Part shown: piece by piece, positions 11,308 through 19,565 of the stretch | Layout: the number at the start of each line of letters is the position of its first letter | Numbering within the stretch: the stretch's first letter is position 1 | Source of the DNA: Agromyces cerinus | GTDB lineage: Bacteria > Actinomycetota > Actinomycetes > Actinomycetales > Microbacteriaceae | Assembly: GCF_016907835.1 (NCBI RefSeq) | Contig: NZ_JAFBCT010000001.1 | Location: forward strand, 2,232,001 to 2,296,000 | Length of the DNA: 64,000 bases | Direction of reading: 5' to 3' | Made by a program: the position numbers and the translations under genes | The notes under the pieces: generated by a model | What the model saw: only the letters and a program-made list of their open reading frames with translations | Told to the model about the DNA's origin: nothing | Databases searched by the model: none

Positions 11308-12843
11308 TTGGACGCATCTTCCTTGACCGAACGCGCCGTTCCCGAACTCCGTGACCCCGTCGTCTCCCCTGCGGGCGACACCACCATGCACGAGCACTCC
11401 GATGTCGAGGCGCTGCACGGCGCCCGCAACAACCGGGTGATCTGGCTCCTCCTCGCCGCCTCCTTCGTCGTCATCCTCAACGAGACGATCATGGGCGTGG
11501 CGATCCCGCACCTCGTCGTCGACCTCGGCATCTCGATCTCCCAGGCGCAGTGGCTGACCACCGCGTTCATGCTGACCATGGCCGTCGTCATCCCGATCAC
11601 CGGCTACCTGCTGCAGCGATTCGCGACCCGCCCGATCTTCATCGCGGCGATGAGCCTCTTCTCGACGGGCACGCTCATCGCGGCCATGGCCCCGGGCTTC
11701 GAGGTGCTCCTCGTCGGCCGCGTCGTGCAGGCGAGCGGCACGGCCATCATGATGCCGCTGCTCATGACCACGCTCATGACCCTGGTCGCTCCGAGCGACC
11801 GCGGCCGGCTCATGGGCCGCGTCGCGATCGTGATGTCGGTGGCCCCCGCGATCGGGCCGACCATCTCGGGCCTCATCCTGAACTCGCTCTCGTGGCGGTT
11901 CATGTTCTGGCTCGTGCTGCCGATCGCGCTCGCGATGCTCGTCATCGGCATCCGCCGGGTCGAGAACGTCAGCGAACCCCGCAAGATCCCCATCGACGTG
12001 TTCTCGGTGGTCCTGTCGGCCTTCGGCTTCGGCGGCCTCGTCTACGGGCTCAGCCAGATCGGCGCCGAGACCGCCGGCAGCACCTTCGGCGCGGCACCCA
12101 TGTGGATCGCGTTCGCCGTCGGTGCGGTCTCGATCGGCGCGTTCATCTGGCGCCAGCTGATCCTGCAGAAGCAGGACCGCGCGCTGCTCGACCTCCGCAC
12201 GTTCCTGTCGCGCAACTTCTCGATCTCGATCGGCCTCATGACGATCATGATGGCGGCGCTGTTCGGCACGATCATCCTGCTGCCGATCTACCTGCAGAAC
12301 GTGCTGCACCTCGAACCGATCATGACCGGGCTGCTGCTCCTGCCCGGCGGCCTCACGATGGGCCTGCTCGGCCCGACCGTCGGCCGTCTCTTCGACCGGC
12401 TCGGGCCGACGCCGTTGCTCGTACCGGGCGCGTTCGTCGTCAGCGGCGTGCTCTGGTCGCTCACGCTCGTGACCGACACGACCTCGCCGTGGCTGCTGCT
12501 CGTCGCCCACGTCGTGCTCTCGGCGGGCCTCGCGTTCATGTTCACCCCGTTGTTCACCTCGGCGCTCGGCTCGGTCGACCCGAAGTTCTACTCGCACGGC
12601 TCGGCGATCGTCGGCACCGTGCAGCAGGTGGCCGGTGCCGCAGGCACGGCGCTCTTCGTGACGATCATGGCGACGCAGTCGCTGACCGCGACCACGGCGG
12701 GTGCGACGGCCGAGGCGGCTGCGGCGTCGGGCATCCGGTCGGCGTTCATGGTGGGAGCGATCCTCTCGCTCCTCGCGATCGTCGGGGCGTTCTTCGTGCG
12801 CAAGCCCGCCGACATGATGGAGGGCGCGCCGGTGGCGCACTGA
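11308..12843 (+). CDS. DHA2-family MFS drug:H+ antiporter
   Basis: Integral membrane exporter of the major facilitator superfamily. The 511-residue protein has a hydrophilic start of about 45 residues and then 12-14 hydrophobic segments. Family signatures include the early motif VVILNETIMGVAIPHL in segment 1, QWLTTAFMLTMAVVIP, GRVVQASGTAIMMPLL and the DRGRLMGR loop between early helices. The length and 14-segment pattern fit the DHA2 (EmrB/QacA-like) group, which exports drugs or toxic metabolites; the substrate cannot be read from sequence. The start is uncertain: TTG 11308, TTG 11323 and ATG 11386 are possible and none has a strong ribosome binding site. A strong terminator follows. Confidence 0.88.
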   Translation: MDASSLTERAVPELRDPVVSPAGDTTMHEHSDVEALHGARNNRVIWLLLAASFVVILNETIMGVAIPHLVVDLGISISQAQWLTTAFMLTMAVVIPITGYLLQRFATRPIFIAAMSLFSTGTLIAAMAPGFEVLLVGRVVQASGTAIMMPLLMTTLMTLVAPSDRGRLMGRVAIVMSVAPAIGPTISGLILNSLSWRFMFWLVLPIALAMLVIGIRRVENVSEPRKIPIDVFSVVLSAFGFGGLVYGLSQIGAETAGSTFGAAPMWIAFAVGAVSIGAFIWRQLILQKQDRALLDLRTFLSRNFSISIGLMTIMMAALFGTIILLPIYLQNVLHLEPIMTGLLLLPGGLTMGLLGPTVGRLFDRLGPTPLLVPGAFVVSGVLWSLTLVTDTTSPWLLLVAHVVLSAGLAFMFTPLFTSALGSVDPKFYSHGSAIVGTVQQVAGAAGTALFVTIMATQSLTATTAGATAEAAAASGIRSAFMVGAILSLLAIVGAFFVRKPADMMEGAPVAH

Positions 12844-12866
12844 CGCTCTCCGCACCGCGACCGCGT

Positions 12867-12908
12867 ACGACGAAGGGGGCCCGGCACATGCCGGGCCCCC
12901 TTCGTCGT
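12867..12908. terminator. Strong bidirectional terminator
   Basis: A perfect 20-bp inverted repeat (arms 12867-12886 and 12889-12908) with a 2-base centre lies between the convergent exporter gene and the VWA-protein gene. The inner part is very GC-rich (GGGGGCCCGGC). There is no long T-run, which is common for actinobacterial terminators. Confidence 0.9.
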
Positions 12909-12931
12909 GCGTCGCGTCGTTCGCCGCGGAG

Positions 12932-14659
12932 TCAGCCGCAGTTCGGGCGACAGCTGCGCTGCGAGAGCGCGTCGACGAGCACCGTGCCGAGGTCTTCGGG
13001 CTTCGAGGCCGAGTACGCCGCACCCTTCGTCGCCTGGGCGATGCGCTGCATCGCGGCGAGGTCGGTGTCGGGGCCGAACCCGATCATGATGACGGGCACC
13101 GGCTTCGACGGGTCGTCGATCTTCGCGAGCTCGGCGAGCAGCGTGTCGAGATCGATGCCGTTCTCGTCCTCGTTCTTGCCGTCGGTGAACAGCAGCACCG
13201 AGTTGACCTTCTCGGGGTCGTACGACTCACGCACGCGCTTGACCGCCGCGAGGGTGGTGTCGTAGAGCCCGGTAGCCCCGCCGAGTCTGTCGGGCAGCGA
13301 TTGGATGATCCCGGCGATCTGCTGCGTGTGCGCGACATCGGCGAGCGGCGCGATCGGCGACAGGTCCTCATAGTCGAGCTCGCCGTTGCGGGCCGTGGAG
13401 AAGACCCAGACGCCGAGTTCGACCTCGCCCGAGAACTTCTGCATCGCGCCGACGGCGGCCTGCTGGAAGATGTCGATGCGGCGCAAGCCGTTCTCGGCGG
13501 GCTCCTCCATCGAGCCCGACACGTCGATGACGGCGAGCATGCGCGAGCGGAGGGTCAGCACCGACCACGCGCGCAGGATCTCGAGCTGCGTGGCGCCGTC
13601 GAGTGCCGCCGTCGCCGCAGGCGCCTCGGCCCCGACACCGGCGACATCGAGCTTGCCCGAGCCGTCGGGGGCTCGGAAGCCGTTGGCGGCCAGGATCTTC
13701 GTGGCCTTGCGGACCGCGGTCTCGAAGGCGTCGAGCAGTTCGTCGTGCGTCGCAGCGCCCGCTTTCTCCTCGGAGGCGGTATCGCCGTCGGCCTCGGCCT
13801 CTGCCGGCTCGTCGGGCGCCGACAGGCGCACCAACGGGTAGTCGAGCGAGACGGTGCCGTCGACGGGATAGGCCGCGACGAGGGCCTCGGCCGGGCCGTC
13901 GAGGTTGTAGGCGGCGACCTGCGCCTCGCTCGTGACGACGACGGCGGGCTCATGCGAGGCGGTGACGGAGCCGAACGCGGCACTCGTCGAGGCGGGGATG
14001 GTCTTGCTGAGCTCGATCATGGCGCCGGCGAACTGTCGCGGGTCGTCGGGCGAGGAGTGGCCGCGGAGAGCGAGCAGTCCGGCGAGGCTCGCAGCGGATG
14101 CCTCGGGGTCGGGCAGGATCGTCGGCAGCGTGCCGCCGAGCACCCGTGCCCAGCTCACCGGTTCGGCCGCCAGTTCGGTGGCCTTCGTCGTGGCGCCGGC
14201 GAACACGACCGGCGACGAGGCGACGGACTCGCGAACATCGATCTCGGGCGCCGACTGGCCGAGCGAGGTGGCGGTCGCGTTCATGCGGTCGACCCACACG
14301 GTCGCCTCGGGGATCCAGGCGTCGGCCTCGGCACCGCCGGAGGCGACCACCGCAGCGGTGTCGGCCGAGTCCTGCGCGGTGATCTCGGTCGACACGCAGA
14401 GGTCGGACTTCGCGTCGAACTTCTCGGCGATGTCGGCGAGCGCGGGCGCGATCGACGTGTCGGCGACGATGGCGAGTCGCTCGGTCTCGGCGCAGCCGGA
14501 GTCGGCCGACGCGAACAGGGGGTTCAGGTAGCCGCCGACCCAGACGAAGACGCCTGATGACACGACTCCGACGACGACGACTGCACCGATGATGGACAGG
14601 ATGAGTTTGCGGCCCGGCTTCTTCGCCGTTGCCGCTTCACTGTGACGTCCCACGGACAC
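12932..14659 (-). CDS. Membrane-anchored substrate-binding-like protein with C-terminal VWA domain
   Basis: The 575-residue protein starts at GTG 14659. A single N-terminal membrane segment (about residues 19-43) follows a basic start. An extracellular region (about 60-300) resembles a type 2 periplasmic solute-binding fold, with ERLAIVADTSIAPALADIAEKF and a DAWIPEATVWVDRM segment as seen in molybdate/sulfate-type binders. An Ala/Glu-rich linker (about 288-305) and a von Willebrand factor A domain (about 370-560) complete it. The VWA MIDAS motif DVSGS is intact at residues 379-383, with later conserved Thr (GGATGLYDT) and Asp (LLFTDGKNED). It ends in a Cys pair, CRPNC. The role is probably extracellular metal-dependent binding; ligand unknown. 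It stands alone between a terminator and its own upstream region. Confidence 0.8.
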   Translation of the reverse strand: MSVGRHSEAATAKKPGRKLILSIIGAVVVVGVVSSGVFVWVGGYLNPLFASADSGCAETERLAIVADTSIAPALADIAEKFDAKSDLCVSTEITAQDSADTAAVVASGGAEADAWIPEATVWVDRMNATATSLGQSAPEIDVRESVASSPVVFAGATTKATELAAEPVSWARVLGGTLPTILPDPEASAASLAGLLALRGHSSPDDPRQFAGAMIELSKTIPASTSAAFGSVTASHEPAVVVTSEAQVAAYNLDGPAEALVAAYPVDGTVSLDYPLVRLSAPDEPAEAEADGDTASEEKAGAATHDELLDAFETAVRKATKILAANGFRAPDGSGKLDVAGVGAEAPAATAALDGATQLEILRAWSVLTLRSRMLAVIDVSGSMEEPAENGLRRIDIFQQAAVGAMQKFSGEVELGVWVFSTARNGELDYEDLSPIAPLADVAHTQQIAGIIQSLPDRLGGATGLYDTTLAAVKRVRESYDPEKVNSVLLFTDGKNEDENGIDLDTLLAELAKIDDPSKPVPVIMIGFGPDTDLAAMQRIAQATKGAAYSASKPEDLGTVLVDALSQRSCRPNCG

Positions 14660-14908
14660 TCCAAGCCGACGAGTGGGGGCCTCGTCGAATCCTCAGTTCG
14701 GGTTCCCCAGATGGGGAGGGATTTGGTTCAGTGTAAGCGACGAGTTGCAAGACGCGAACTTCACTCGCATTCGGCCCGGAGTTCCGGCGATGTCGTCGGC
14801 CAGGCACCCGGCGTCGATCCCTTGGCCGGGCGGGTCCGTGGTGGGAGCATTGAAGGGAGCCGAACGGTCGTGATCGACGACCGTCGAACGGCTCGATGGG
14901 CGCACGAC

Positions 14909-15559
14909 ATGGAGCACTTCACGAATCGGGCCGACGCCGGTCGGCGGCTCGCCGCGGCACTCGAGGGCGTCGACCTCGGCAGGCCGGTGGTGCTCGGCCT
15001 CCCGCGTGGCGGCGTGCCCGTCGCGGCACCGGTCGCCGCGGCGCTCGGCGCACCGCTCGACGTGCTCGTCGTGCGCAAGCTCGGGGTGCCCGGGCAGCCC
15101 GAGGTCGCGATGGGCGCGATCGGCGAGCAGGGCGCCCGCGTGCTGAACGACGACATCGTCGACTCGGTCTACGTCTCACCCGGGGAGCTCCGCGACATCG
15201 AACGGGTCGAGCGCGCCGAGCTCGAGGCGCGCGTCGCCCGCTTCCGCGGCGGTGCGCCGCCGGTCTTGCTCGAGGGACGCACCGCGGTGATCGTCGACGA
15301 CGGCGTCGCGACGGGTGCCACCGCGCGCGTCGCCGCCGTCGTCGCGAAGGCACGCGGGGCCTCGCGAGTGGTGCTCGCGATTCCCGTCGGCCCATCCGAC
15401 TCGCTGGGCTCGCTCGCCGCCGACCCCGCGATCGACGAGATCGTCTGCCTCTCGGTGCCGCGCGGCTTCATGGCCGTCGGCATGCACTACCTCGACTTCG
15501 CACAGACCACCGATGCCCAGGTGGCCGAGCTGCTGGCGGCGGCGCGAGCCGGCGACTGA
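14909..15559 (+). CDS. Phosphoribosyltransferase-domain protein
   Basis: The 216-residue protein has a type I phosphoribosyltransferase fold. The PRPP-binding motif VIVDDGVATGAT is at residues 127-138, and the start NRADAGRRLAAAL with VLGLPRGGVPVA is typical of the stand-alone family found in many actinobacteria and proteobacteria near stress or dormancy genes. Lys in VVRKLGVPGQPE is also conserved. The substrate is unknown. The ATG at 14909 fits the family N terminus, but it has no ribosome binding site. A GTG at 14870 has GAAGGGAG about 9 bases upstream and would add 13 residues, so it is a real alternative. Confidence 0.85.
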   Translation: MEHFTNRADAGRRLAAALEGVDLGRPVVLGLPRGGVPVAAPVAAALGAPLDVLVVRKLGVPGQPEVAMGAIGEQGARVLNDDIVDSVYVSPGELRDIERVERAELEARVARFRGGAPPVLLEGRTAVIVDDGVATGATARVAAVVAKARGASRVVLAIPVGPSDSLGSLAADPAIDEIVCLSVPRGFMAVGMHYLDFAQTTDAQVAELLAAARAGD

Positions 15560-15603
15560 AGGCCGGCCGAGCTGTGGCCGGGTCGGACGCCGAGCCAGAC
15601 GCC

Positions 15604-16407
15604 CTATGCGCGATCGGCGCCGCGCACTCCGACGACCACCGTCGCGTCGGCGTCGTCGTCGTGCAGGATCCGGGCGTCGAGCCCGCCCGCCTCGAAGAAC
15701 GCCACGGCGACGGGCGCCTGCCGCACACTCGTCTCGATCAGCAGCGCACCGCCGGGGGCGAGCCAGGAGCGAGCGGATGCCGCGACGCGGCGATGCACGT
15801 CGAGCCCGTCTCCCCCGCCGTCGAGCGCCAAGCGCGCCTCGTGGTCGCGCGCCTCGGGCGGCATCATGGCGATCGCGTCGCTCGGCACGTAGGGGGCGTT
15901 GACGGCGAGCACGTCGATGCGGCCGCGGAGTACTGCGGGCAGCGCGTCGTAGAGGTCGCCCTCGCAGACGAGTCCGCCGATCGGTTCGAGGTTCAGGCGC
16001 GCCGCCTGCACCGCGACGGGGTCGAGGTCGGCCGCGACGAGCTGCAGCGGCCCTGCGGCATCCGCGATCGCCGCACCGATGGCGCCGGCTCCGCAGCAGA
16101 GGTCGACGACGACGGGGAGGCGGGCTCGACCCGCGACCGTCGCGAGGCGCGCCGCCTCGGCGGCGAGGAACTCGGTGCGGCGTCGCGGCACGAAGACACC
16201 GGGCAGCACCCGGATGCGCAGGCCCGCGAATTCGGCCCAGCCGAGCACCTGCTCGAGGGGTTCGCCGGCGACCCGGCGCTCGACGAGCACCTCGAGCTCG
16301 CCGTCGGCGGCGCCCGTCTCGAGCAGCAGCGCCGCTTCGTCTTCGGCGAACACGCATCCGGCCGCCCGCAGGCGGGTCACGATCTCAGTCTCAGTCTCGG
16401 TCGGCAT
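15604..16407 (-). CDS. PrmC-related SAM-dependent N5-glutamine methyltransferase (putative)
   Basis: The 267-residue protein has an N-terminal helical domain with RRVAGEPLEQVLGWAEFAG and VFVPRRRTEFL, as in HemK/PrmC enzymes that methylate release-factor glutamine. Motif I reads VDLCCGAGAIGAAIAD. The catalytic NPPY motif is replaced by NAPYVP, which is seen in the PrmC-related paralogue group rather than in PrmC itself, so the true substrate is uncertain. The ATG at 16407 is supported by a TACGAT hexamer exactly 7 bases upstream (16415-16420), suggesting a leaderless transcript. A longer frame to 16464 would run into the divergent trp leader promoter and was not used. Confidence 0.8.
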   Translation of the reverse strand: MPTETETEIVTRLRAAGCVFAEDEAALLLETGAADGELEVLVERRVAGEPLEQVLGWAEFAGLRIRVLPGVFVPRRRTEFLAAEAARLATVAGRARLPVVVDLCCGAGAIGAAIADAAGPLQLVAADLDPVAVQAARLNLEPIGGLVCEGDLYDALPAVLRGRIDVLAVNAPYVPSDAIAMMPPEARDHEARLALDGGGDGLDVHRRVAASARSWLAPGGALLIETSVRQAPVAVAFFEAGGLDARILHDDDADATVVVGVRGADRA

Positions 16408-16449
16408 CACTCGAATCGTATCGGCGCTGCTGTCGAGGGGTGCTGATGC

Positions 16450-16455
16450 TAGAGT
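16450..16455 (+). promoter_or_regulatory. -10 element for leaderless trp leader transcript
   Basis: TAGAGT lies exactly 7 bases before the ATG of the leader peptide. Transcription would begin at or next to the start codon. No good -35 hexamer is seen at 17 bases upstream (CTGCTG). Confidence 0.6.
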
Positions 16456-16462
16456 CCTCGAC

Positions 16463-16501
16463 ATGACCTCGTCGAACCAGAACTGGTGGCCCGCCTCCTA
16501 G
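16463..16501 (+). CDS. trpL: trp operon leader peptide with tandem Trp codons
   Basis: A 12-residue frame, MTSSNQNWWPAS, ends with TAG at 16499-16501. Two adjacent TGG codons are placed just before a GC-rich inverted repeat and a terminator hairpin, and the downstream gene encodes an anthranilate synthase. This is the classic arrangement of a transcription attenuator that reads tryptophanyl-tRNA supply: ribosomes stalled at the Trp codons would favour the antiterminator, while free passage would favour the terminator. The ATG lies 7 bases after a TAGAGT hexamer and has no ribosome binding site, so translation is probably leaderless. Confidence 0.85.
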   Translation: MTSSNQNWWPAS

Positions 16502-16525
16502 GCGGCCATTCGTTTCGACGACCTG

Positions 16526-16550
16526 ACGACCGCCCGAGGGCGGTCGTTTT
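16526..16550 (+). terminator. trp attenuator terminator hairpin
   Basis: Arms ACGACCGCCC (16526-16535) and GGGCGGTCGT (16538-16547) form a 9-10 bp stem followed by TTTT (16547-16550). The GGCGG just after the leader stop (16501-16505) can pair with the left arm (CCGCC at 16530-16534), giving a possible antiterminator. It lies 46 bases before the anthranilate synthase start. Confidence 0.85.
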
Positions 16551-16595
16551 CGCGTATGCGGAGGGCGGCGTCCGAGGGCCCGACCGGAGAATCCC

Positions 16596-18515
16596 ATGAC
16601 GCGACTCCTCGCCGCCCTGCTCGCCACCGCCGATCCCGCGCCCTTCGCCGTCGTGCGACGGGAGCACGAGCCGACGATCGACGTGCTCGTCGGTGACGTC
16701 GTCGACGTCGAGCACCTCGCCGACATCCCCCTCGACGGCGCGGAGGTGCTCGCGCTCGTGCCGTTCCGCCAGGTGCGCGAGCGCGGCTTCGTCGCCCACG
16801 ACGATGGGGCGCCGCTGCGCTGTCTCATCGTGCGTGAACGGGAGACGATCGACCTCGACGAGGCGATCGGCCTGCTGCCGGAGCATCCGATCGCCGTCGA
16901 CGACCTCGCCGTCGACGTGAGCGATGCCGAGTACGCCGACCGCGTGCGCCGGGTGATCGACGAGGAGATCGGGCGCGGCGAAGGCGCGAACTTCGTGATC
17001 CGCCGCGAGTTCACGGGGCGCATCGAGGCGTCCGCCGCGCGTGCAGTGCTCGGCTGGTTGCGCGCGCTGCTCGAGCATGAGGCCGGCGCGTACTGGACGT
17101 TCGCGGTGCACACGCCCGGCCTCTCGGCCGTCGGCGCGACGCCCGAGCGGCACGTGTCGTCGATCGACGGGGTCGTCTCGATGAACCCGATCAGCGGCAC
17201 CTTCCGTCACCTCGCCGGGCCGCCCGCCGACGATGAGCTGGTCGCGTTCCTCGATGACGTGAAGGAGCGCGAGGAGCTCGTGATGGTCGTCGACGAGGAG
17301 CTCAAGATGATGAGCGCGGTCTGCCCCGACGGCGGGCGCATCCGAGGCCCCTTCCTGAAGCGGATGTCGCGGCTCACGCACACCGAGTACCTCCTCGAGG
17401 GACGCAGCGACCTCGACCCCCGCGAGGTGCTGCGCCTCACGATGTTCGCGCCGACCGTGACGGGCTCGCCGATGGGCAACGCCTGCACCGTGATCGCACG
17501 CCACGAGTCGACCGCTCGCGGCTACTACGCAGGCGTGCTGGCGCGCTTCACACCGACCACCGGCGGCTACGACCTCGACGCGCCCATCCTCATCCGCACC
17601 GCCTACGTCGACGCCGATGGCGGGGTGCGGGTGCCGGTCGGGGCGACACTCGTGCGGCATTCCGATCCCGACGGCGAGGTCGCCGAGACCCATGCGAAGG
17701 CCGCGGGGGTGCTGACCGCGCTCGGGGCGATCCCGCGCGCGGGCACGACCGGCGAACCGCGGGTCGTTCCGGACGCGGCTTCCGCGTCGGCCGGCGGGAG
17801 CGGGCACCGCGAGAACGTCCGCATCGCCACCCTCCTCGATTCGCGCAACGACCACCTCGCGCCGTTCTGGAGCACCCCGCAGGCCGCACATCACGCTCGA
17901 GGTGCGACGGCGCTCGTCATCGACGCCGGCGACGACTTCACGACGATGCTCGCCCACCAGTTGCGCCACCTCGGTGTCGATGCACGGGTCGTGCCGTGGA
18001 GCGAGGCCGTGCCCGCGGCATCCGACGACCTGGTCGTCTTCGGCCCCGGGCCCGGCGACCCGCGCAACGGAACCGACCCTCGCGTCGCCCGCTTGCGCGA
18101 GCTCATGATCGAGCGCCTCGCGAGCGGTGCGCCGGTGCTCGCCGTGTGCCTCAGCCATCAGGTGCTGGCGATGCTCGCCGGGCTGCCGATCGCGCCGCTG
18201 CCGGCGCCGCGGCAGGGCGTGCAGCTCGACGTCGACGTCTTCGGGCAGTCGTCGGCGATCGGCTTCTACAACACCTTCAGCGCGACGGCCCCCGATGGCT
18301 CGACCACGCCGAACCTCGACCTCGAGGTGGCAGCGGACGCCGCGACGGGCGTGGTGCATGCGCTCCGCGGGCCTCGCGTGGCGTCGGTGCAGGGCCACCT
18401 CGAGTCGGTGCTCTCCCCCGACGGACTCGCCGTGCTGTCGCGACTGCTCGACGGGCTGCTCGAACGAGAGGTCGACGTCAGATCGAACGGAGCGCGTTCA
18501 CGATCACGGCGGTGA
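16596..18515 (+). CDS. Fused anthranilate synthase (TrpE-TrpG order), PhzE-like
   Basis: The 639-residue protein joins a chorismate-binding TrpE-like domain (about residues 90-395) to a class I glutamine amidotransferase domain (about 440-625). The TrpE part has MNPISGTFRHLAGP, ELKMMSAVC and LTMFAPTVTGSPMGNA. The NPISGT form is closer to PhzE-type enzymes than to the usual PIAGT of TrpE. The amidotransferase keeps its Cys (AVCLSHQ, Cys518) and the His-Glu pair in VQGHLESVLS. The product could be anthranilate or 2-amino-2-deoxyisochorismate. The Trp-Trp leader and attenuator upstream favour a tryptophan role. GGAGA lies 6 bases before ATG 16596. No other trp or phz gene is in the window. Confidence 0.88.
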   Translation: MTRLLAALLATADPAPFAVVRREHEPTIDVLVGDVVDVEHLADIPLDGAEVLALVPFRQVRERGFVAHDDGAPLRCLIVRERETIDLDEAIGLLPEHPIAVDDLAVDVSDAEYADRVRRVIDEEIGRGEGANFVIRREFTGRIEASAARAVLGWLRALLEHEAGAYWTFAVHTPGLSAVGATPERHVSSIDGVVSMNPISGTFRHLAGPPADDELVAFLDDVKEREELVMVVDEELKMMSAVCPDGGRIRGPFLKRMSRLTHTEYLLEGRSDLDPREVLRLTMFAPTVTGSPMGNACTVIARHESTARGYYAGVLARFTPTTGGYDLDAPILIRTAYVDADGGVRVPVGATLVRHSDPDGEVAETHAKAAGVLTALGAIPRAGTTGEPRVVPDAASASAGGSGHRENVRIATLLDSRNDHLAPFWSTPQAAHHARGATALVIDAGDDFTTMLAHQLRHLGVDARVVPWSEAVPAASDDLVVFGPGPGDPRNGTDPRVARLRELMIERLASGAPVLAVCLSHQVLAMLAGLPIAPLPAPRQGVQLDVDVFGQSSAIGFYNTFSATAPDGSTTPNLDLEVAADAATGVVHALRGPRVASVQGHLESVLSPDGLAVLSRLLDGLLEREVDVRSNGARSRSRR

Positions 18516-18972
18516 CGAGTGCGCCGACGGCGAGGATCGGAGGCCCAGCCAGCACGCAACCACCCCCGATGAGGCCCGTGAGCGCCGACCGCCGGCCGCC
18601 CAGTGCCCGCACACGACCCAACCCGATGAACCCGAACACGATGGCGAGGATCGACAGCACGACCACCGGCAGGAAGCCCACCCACATGAGCAGGACGCCG
18701 ATCGTCTGGAGCTCCGGGCTCGGAACGAGCGTCAGACCGATCGGGAGGATCCAGAACACGACGCCGACCCCGAGCGCCCAGAAGAACAGGATCTGTGCGC
18801 GGCGGGCCATCGTGTTGCCGGAACCGGTGTCCGCTCGCGCGCTCGGCTCGGCGGGCATCCCTCGGAACTCCGTGTCGGACCACGCCGTTCCGTCCCACCA
18901 TCGCAGAAGGTCGGGAGCTTCGGGGTCGACGTACCAGCCGGGCATCGCTATCGGCTGAATCTCGCTGGTCAT
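18478..18972 (-). CDS. DUF2510 domain membrane protein
   Basis: The 164-residue protein has the N-terminal DUF2510 motif (PGWYVDPEAPDLLRWWDGTAWSD, split here: Trp-rich residues 12-32) followed by about three hydrophobic helices (about 60-90, 93-120, 130-160). DUF2510 is a small cytoplasmic Trp-rich domain common at the N terminus of actinobacterial membrane proteins; its role is unknown. A GAGAGGCGG ribosome binding site lies upstream of the ATG at 18972. The 3' end overlaps that of the anthranilate synthase gene by 38 bases on the opposite strand, so the last residues of the two proteins share DNA. Confidence 0.8.
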   Translation of the reverse strand: MTSEIQPIAMPGWYVDPEAPDLLRWWDGTAWSDTEFRGMPAEPSARADTGSGNTMARRAQILFFWALGVGVVFWILPIGLTLVPSPELQTIGVLLMWVGFLPVVVLSILAIVFGFIGLGRVRALGGRRSALTGLIGGGCVLAGPPILAVGALVTAVIVNALRSI

Positions 18973-19117
18973 TCATCCGCCTCTCGTGAGCTGACGCGAG
19001 CTTATCCGGCCACGGCCGCGCGGGATCATCTCGCACGAGGCGCGATTCCGCAAGGCGTTGCCGACACGGCCTCAGCGCGGTTGGCTGGTGCGACCCGACC
19101 AGAGGAGGCGGATCAGC

Positions 19118-19549
19118 ATGGACACGAGCACCATCGTCTGGATCATCATCGGCATCGTCGTCGTCATCGCGATCGTCGTCGTCATCATCGTCATGGCGAC
19201 GGGAAGACAGCGCCGCGAAGCCCGCATCGAGGCCGATCGACGGCGCGCCGCCGACCTGAGGCAGAGCGCAGCCGAGACGGAGGCCGCAGCGCGTCAGCGC
19301 GAAGCGGATGCCGCGATGGCGGAGGCTGATGCCAAGCAGGCCGAAGCGGCCGTCGCCCAGGCCCGGCTCGATTCCGACCGCCTCGCCCGCGAGAGCACCG
19401 ATCACCGCGCCGATGCGGCCGACCTGCACTCCGAGGCCGACGACCGGCTGCAGAAGGCCGACACCCTCGATCCCGACGTCGACACCACGGTCGGCAAGGA
19501 CCCCGAGACCGAAGGCACCGGCCGACACGGCGCGCCGCCTGCGATCTGA
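19118..19549 (+). CDS. Small membrane-anchored coiled-coil protein
   Basis: The 143-residue protein has one strong N-terminal membrane helix (residues 5-29, almost entirely Ile and Val) followed by an Ala/Glu/Asp/Arg-rich region (about 32-120) with the heptad-like pattern of a long coiled coil, and a short acidic end. The ATG at 19118 has AGAGGAGG about 9 bases upstream; in-frame codons further upstream lack such a site. I do not recognise a named family. It could be a structural or stress-related envelope protein. Similar proteins with a TM and an Ala-rich helix are common in Microbacteriaceae (from general knowledge). Confidence 0.7.
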   Translation: MDTSTIVWIIIGIVVVIAIVVVIIVMATGRQRREARIEADRRRAADLRQSAAETEAAARQREADAAMAEADAKQAEAAVAQARLDSDRLARESTDHRADAADLHSEADDRLQKADTLDPDVDTTVGKDPETEGTGRHGAPPAI

Positions 19550-19565
19550 CGCGCGTCGCGAGTCG

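Noticed and set aside
8900..13023. Long minus-strand open frames (to over 800 codons) across the NAD and exporter genes
   Set aside because: They are antisense to nadB, nadC, the cysteine desulfurase and the MFS gene, with low-complexity Arg/Ala/Pro-rich translations.
15563..15581. 6-bp hairpin CCGGCC-n7-GGCCGG between the phosphoribosyltransferase and PrmC-like genes
   Set aside because: Too short and without a T-run to call as a terminator; reported only as seen.
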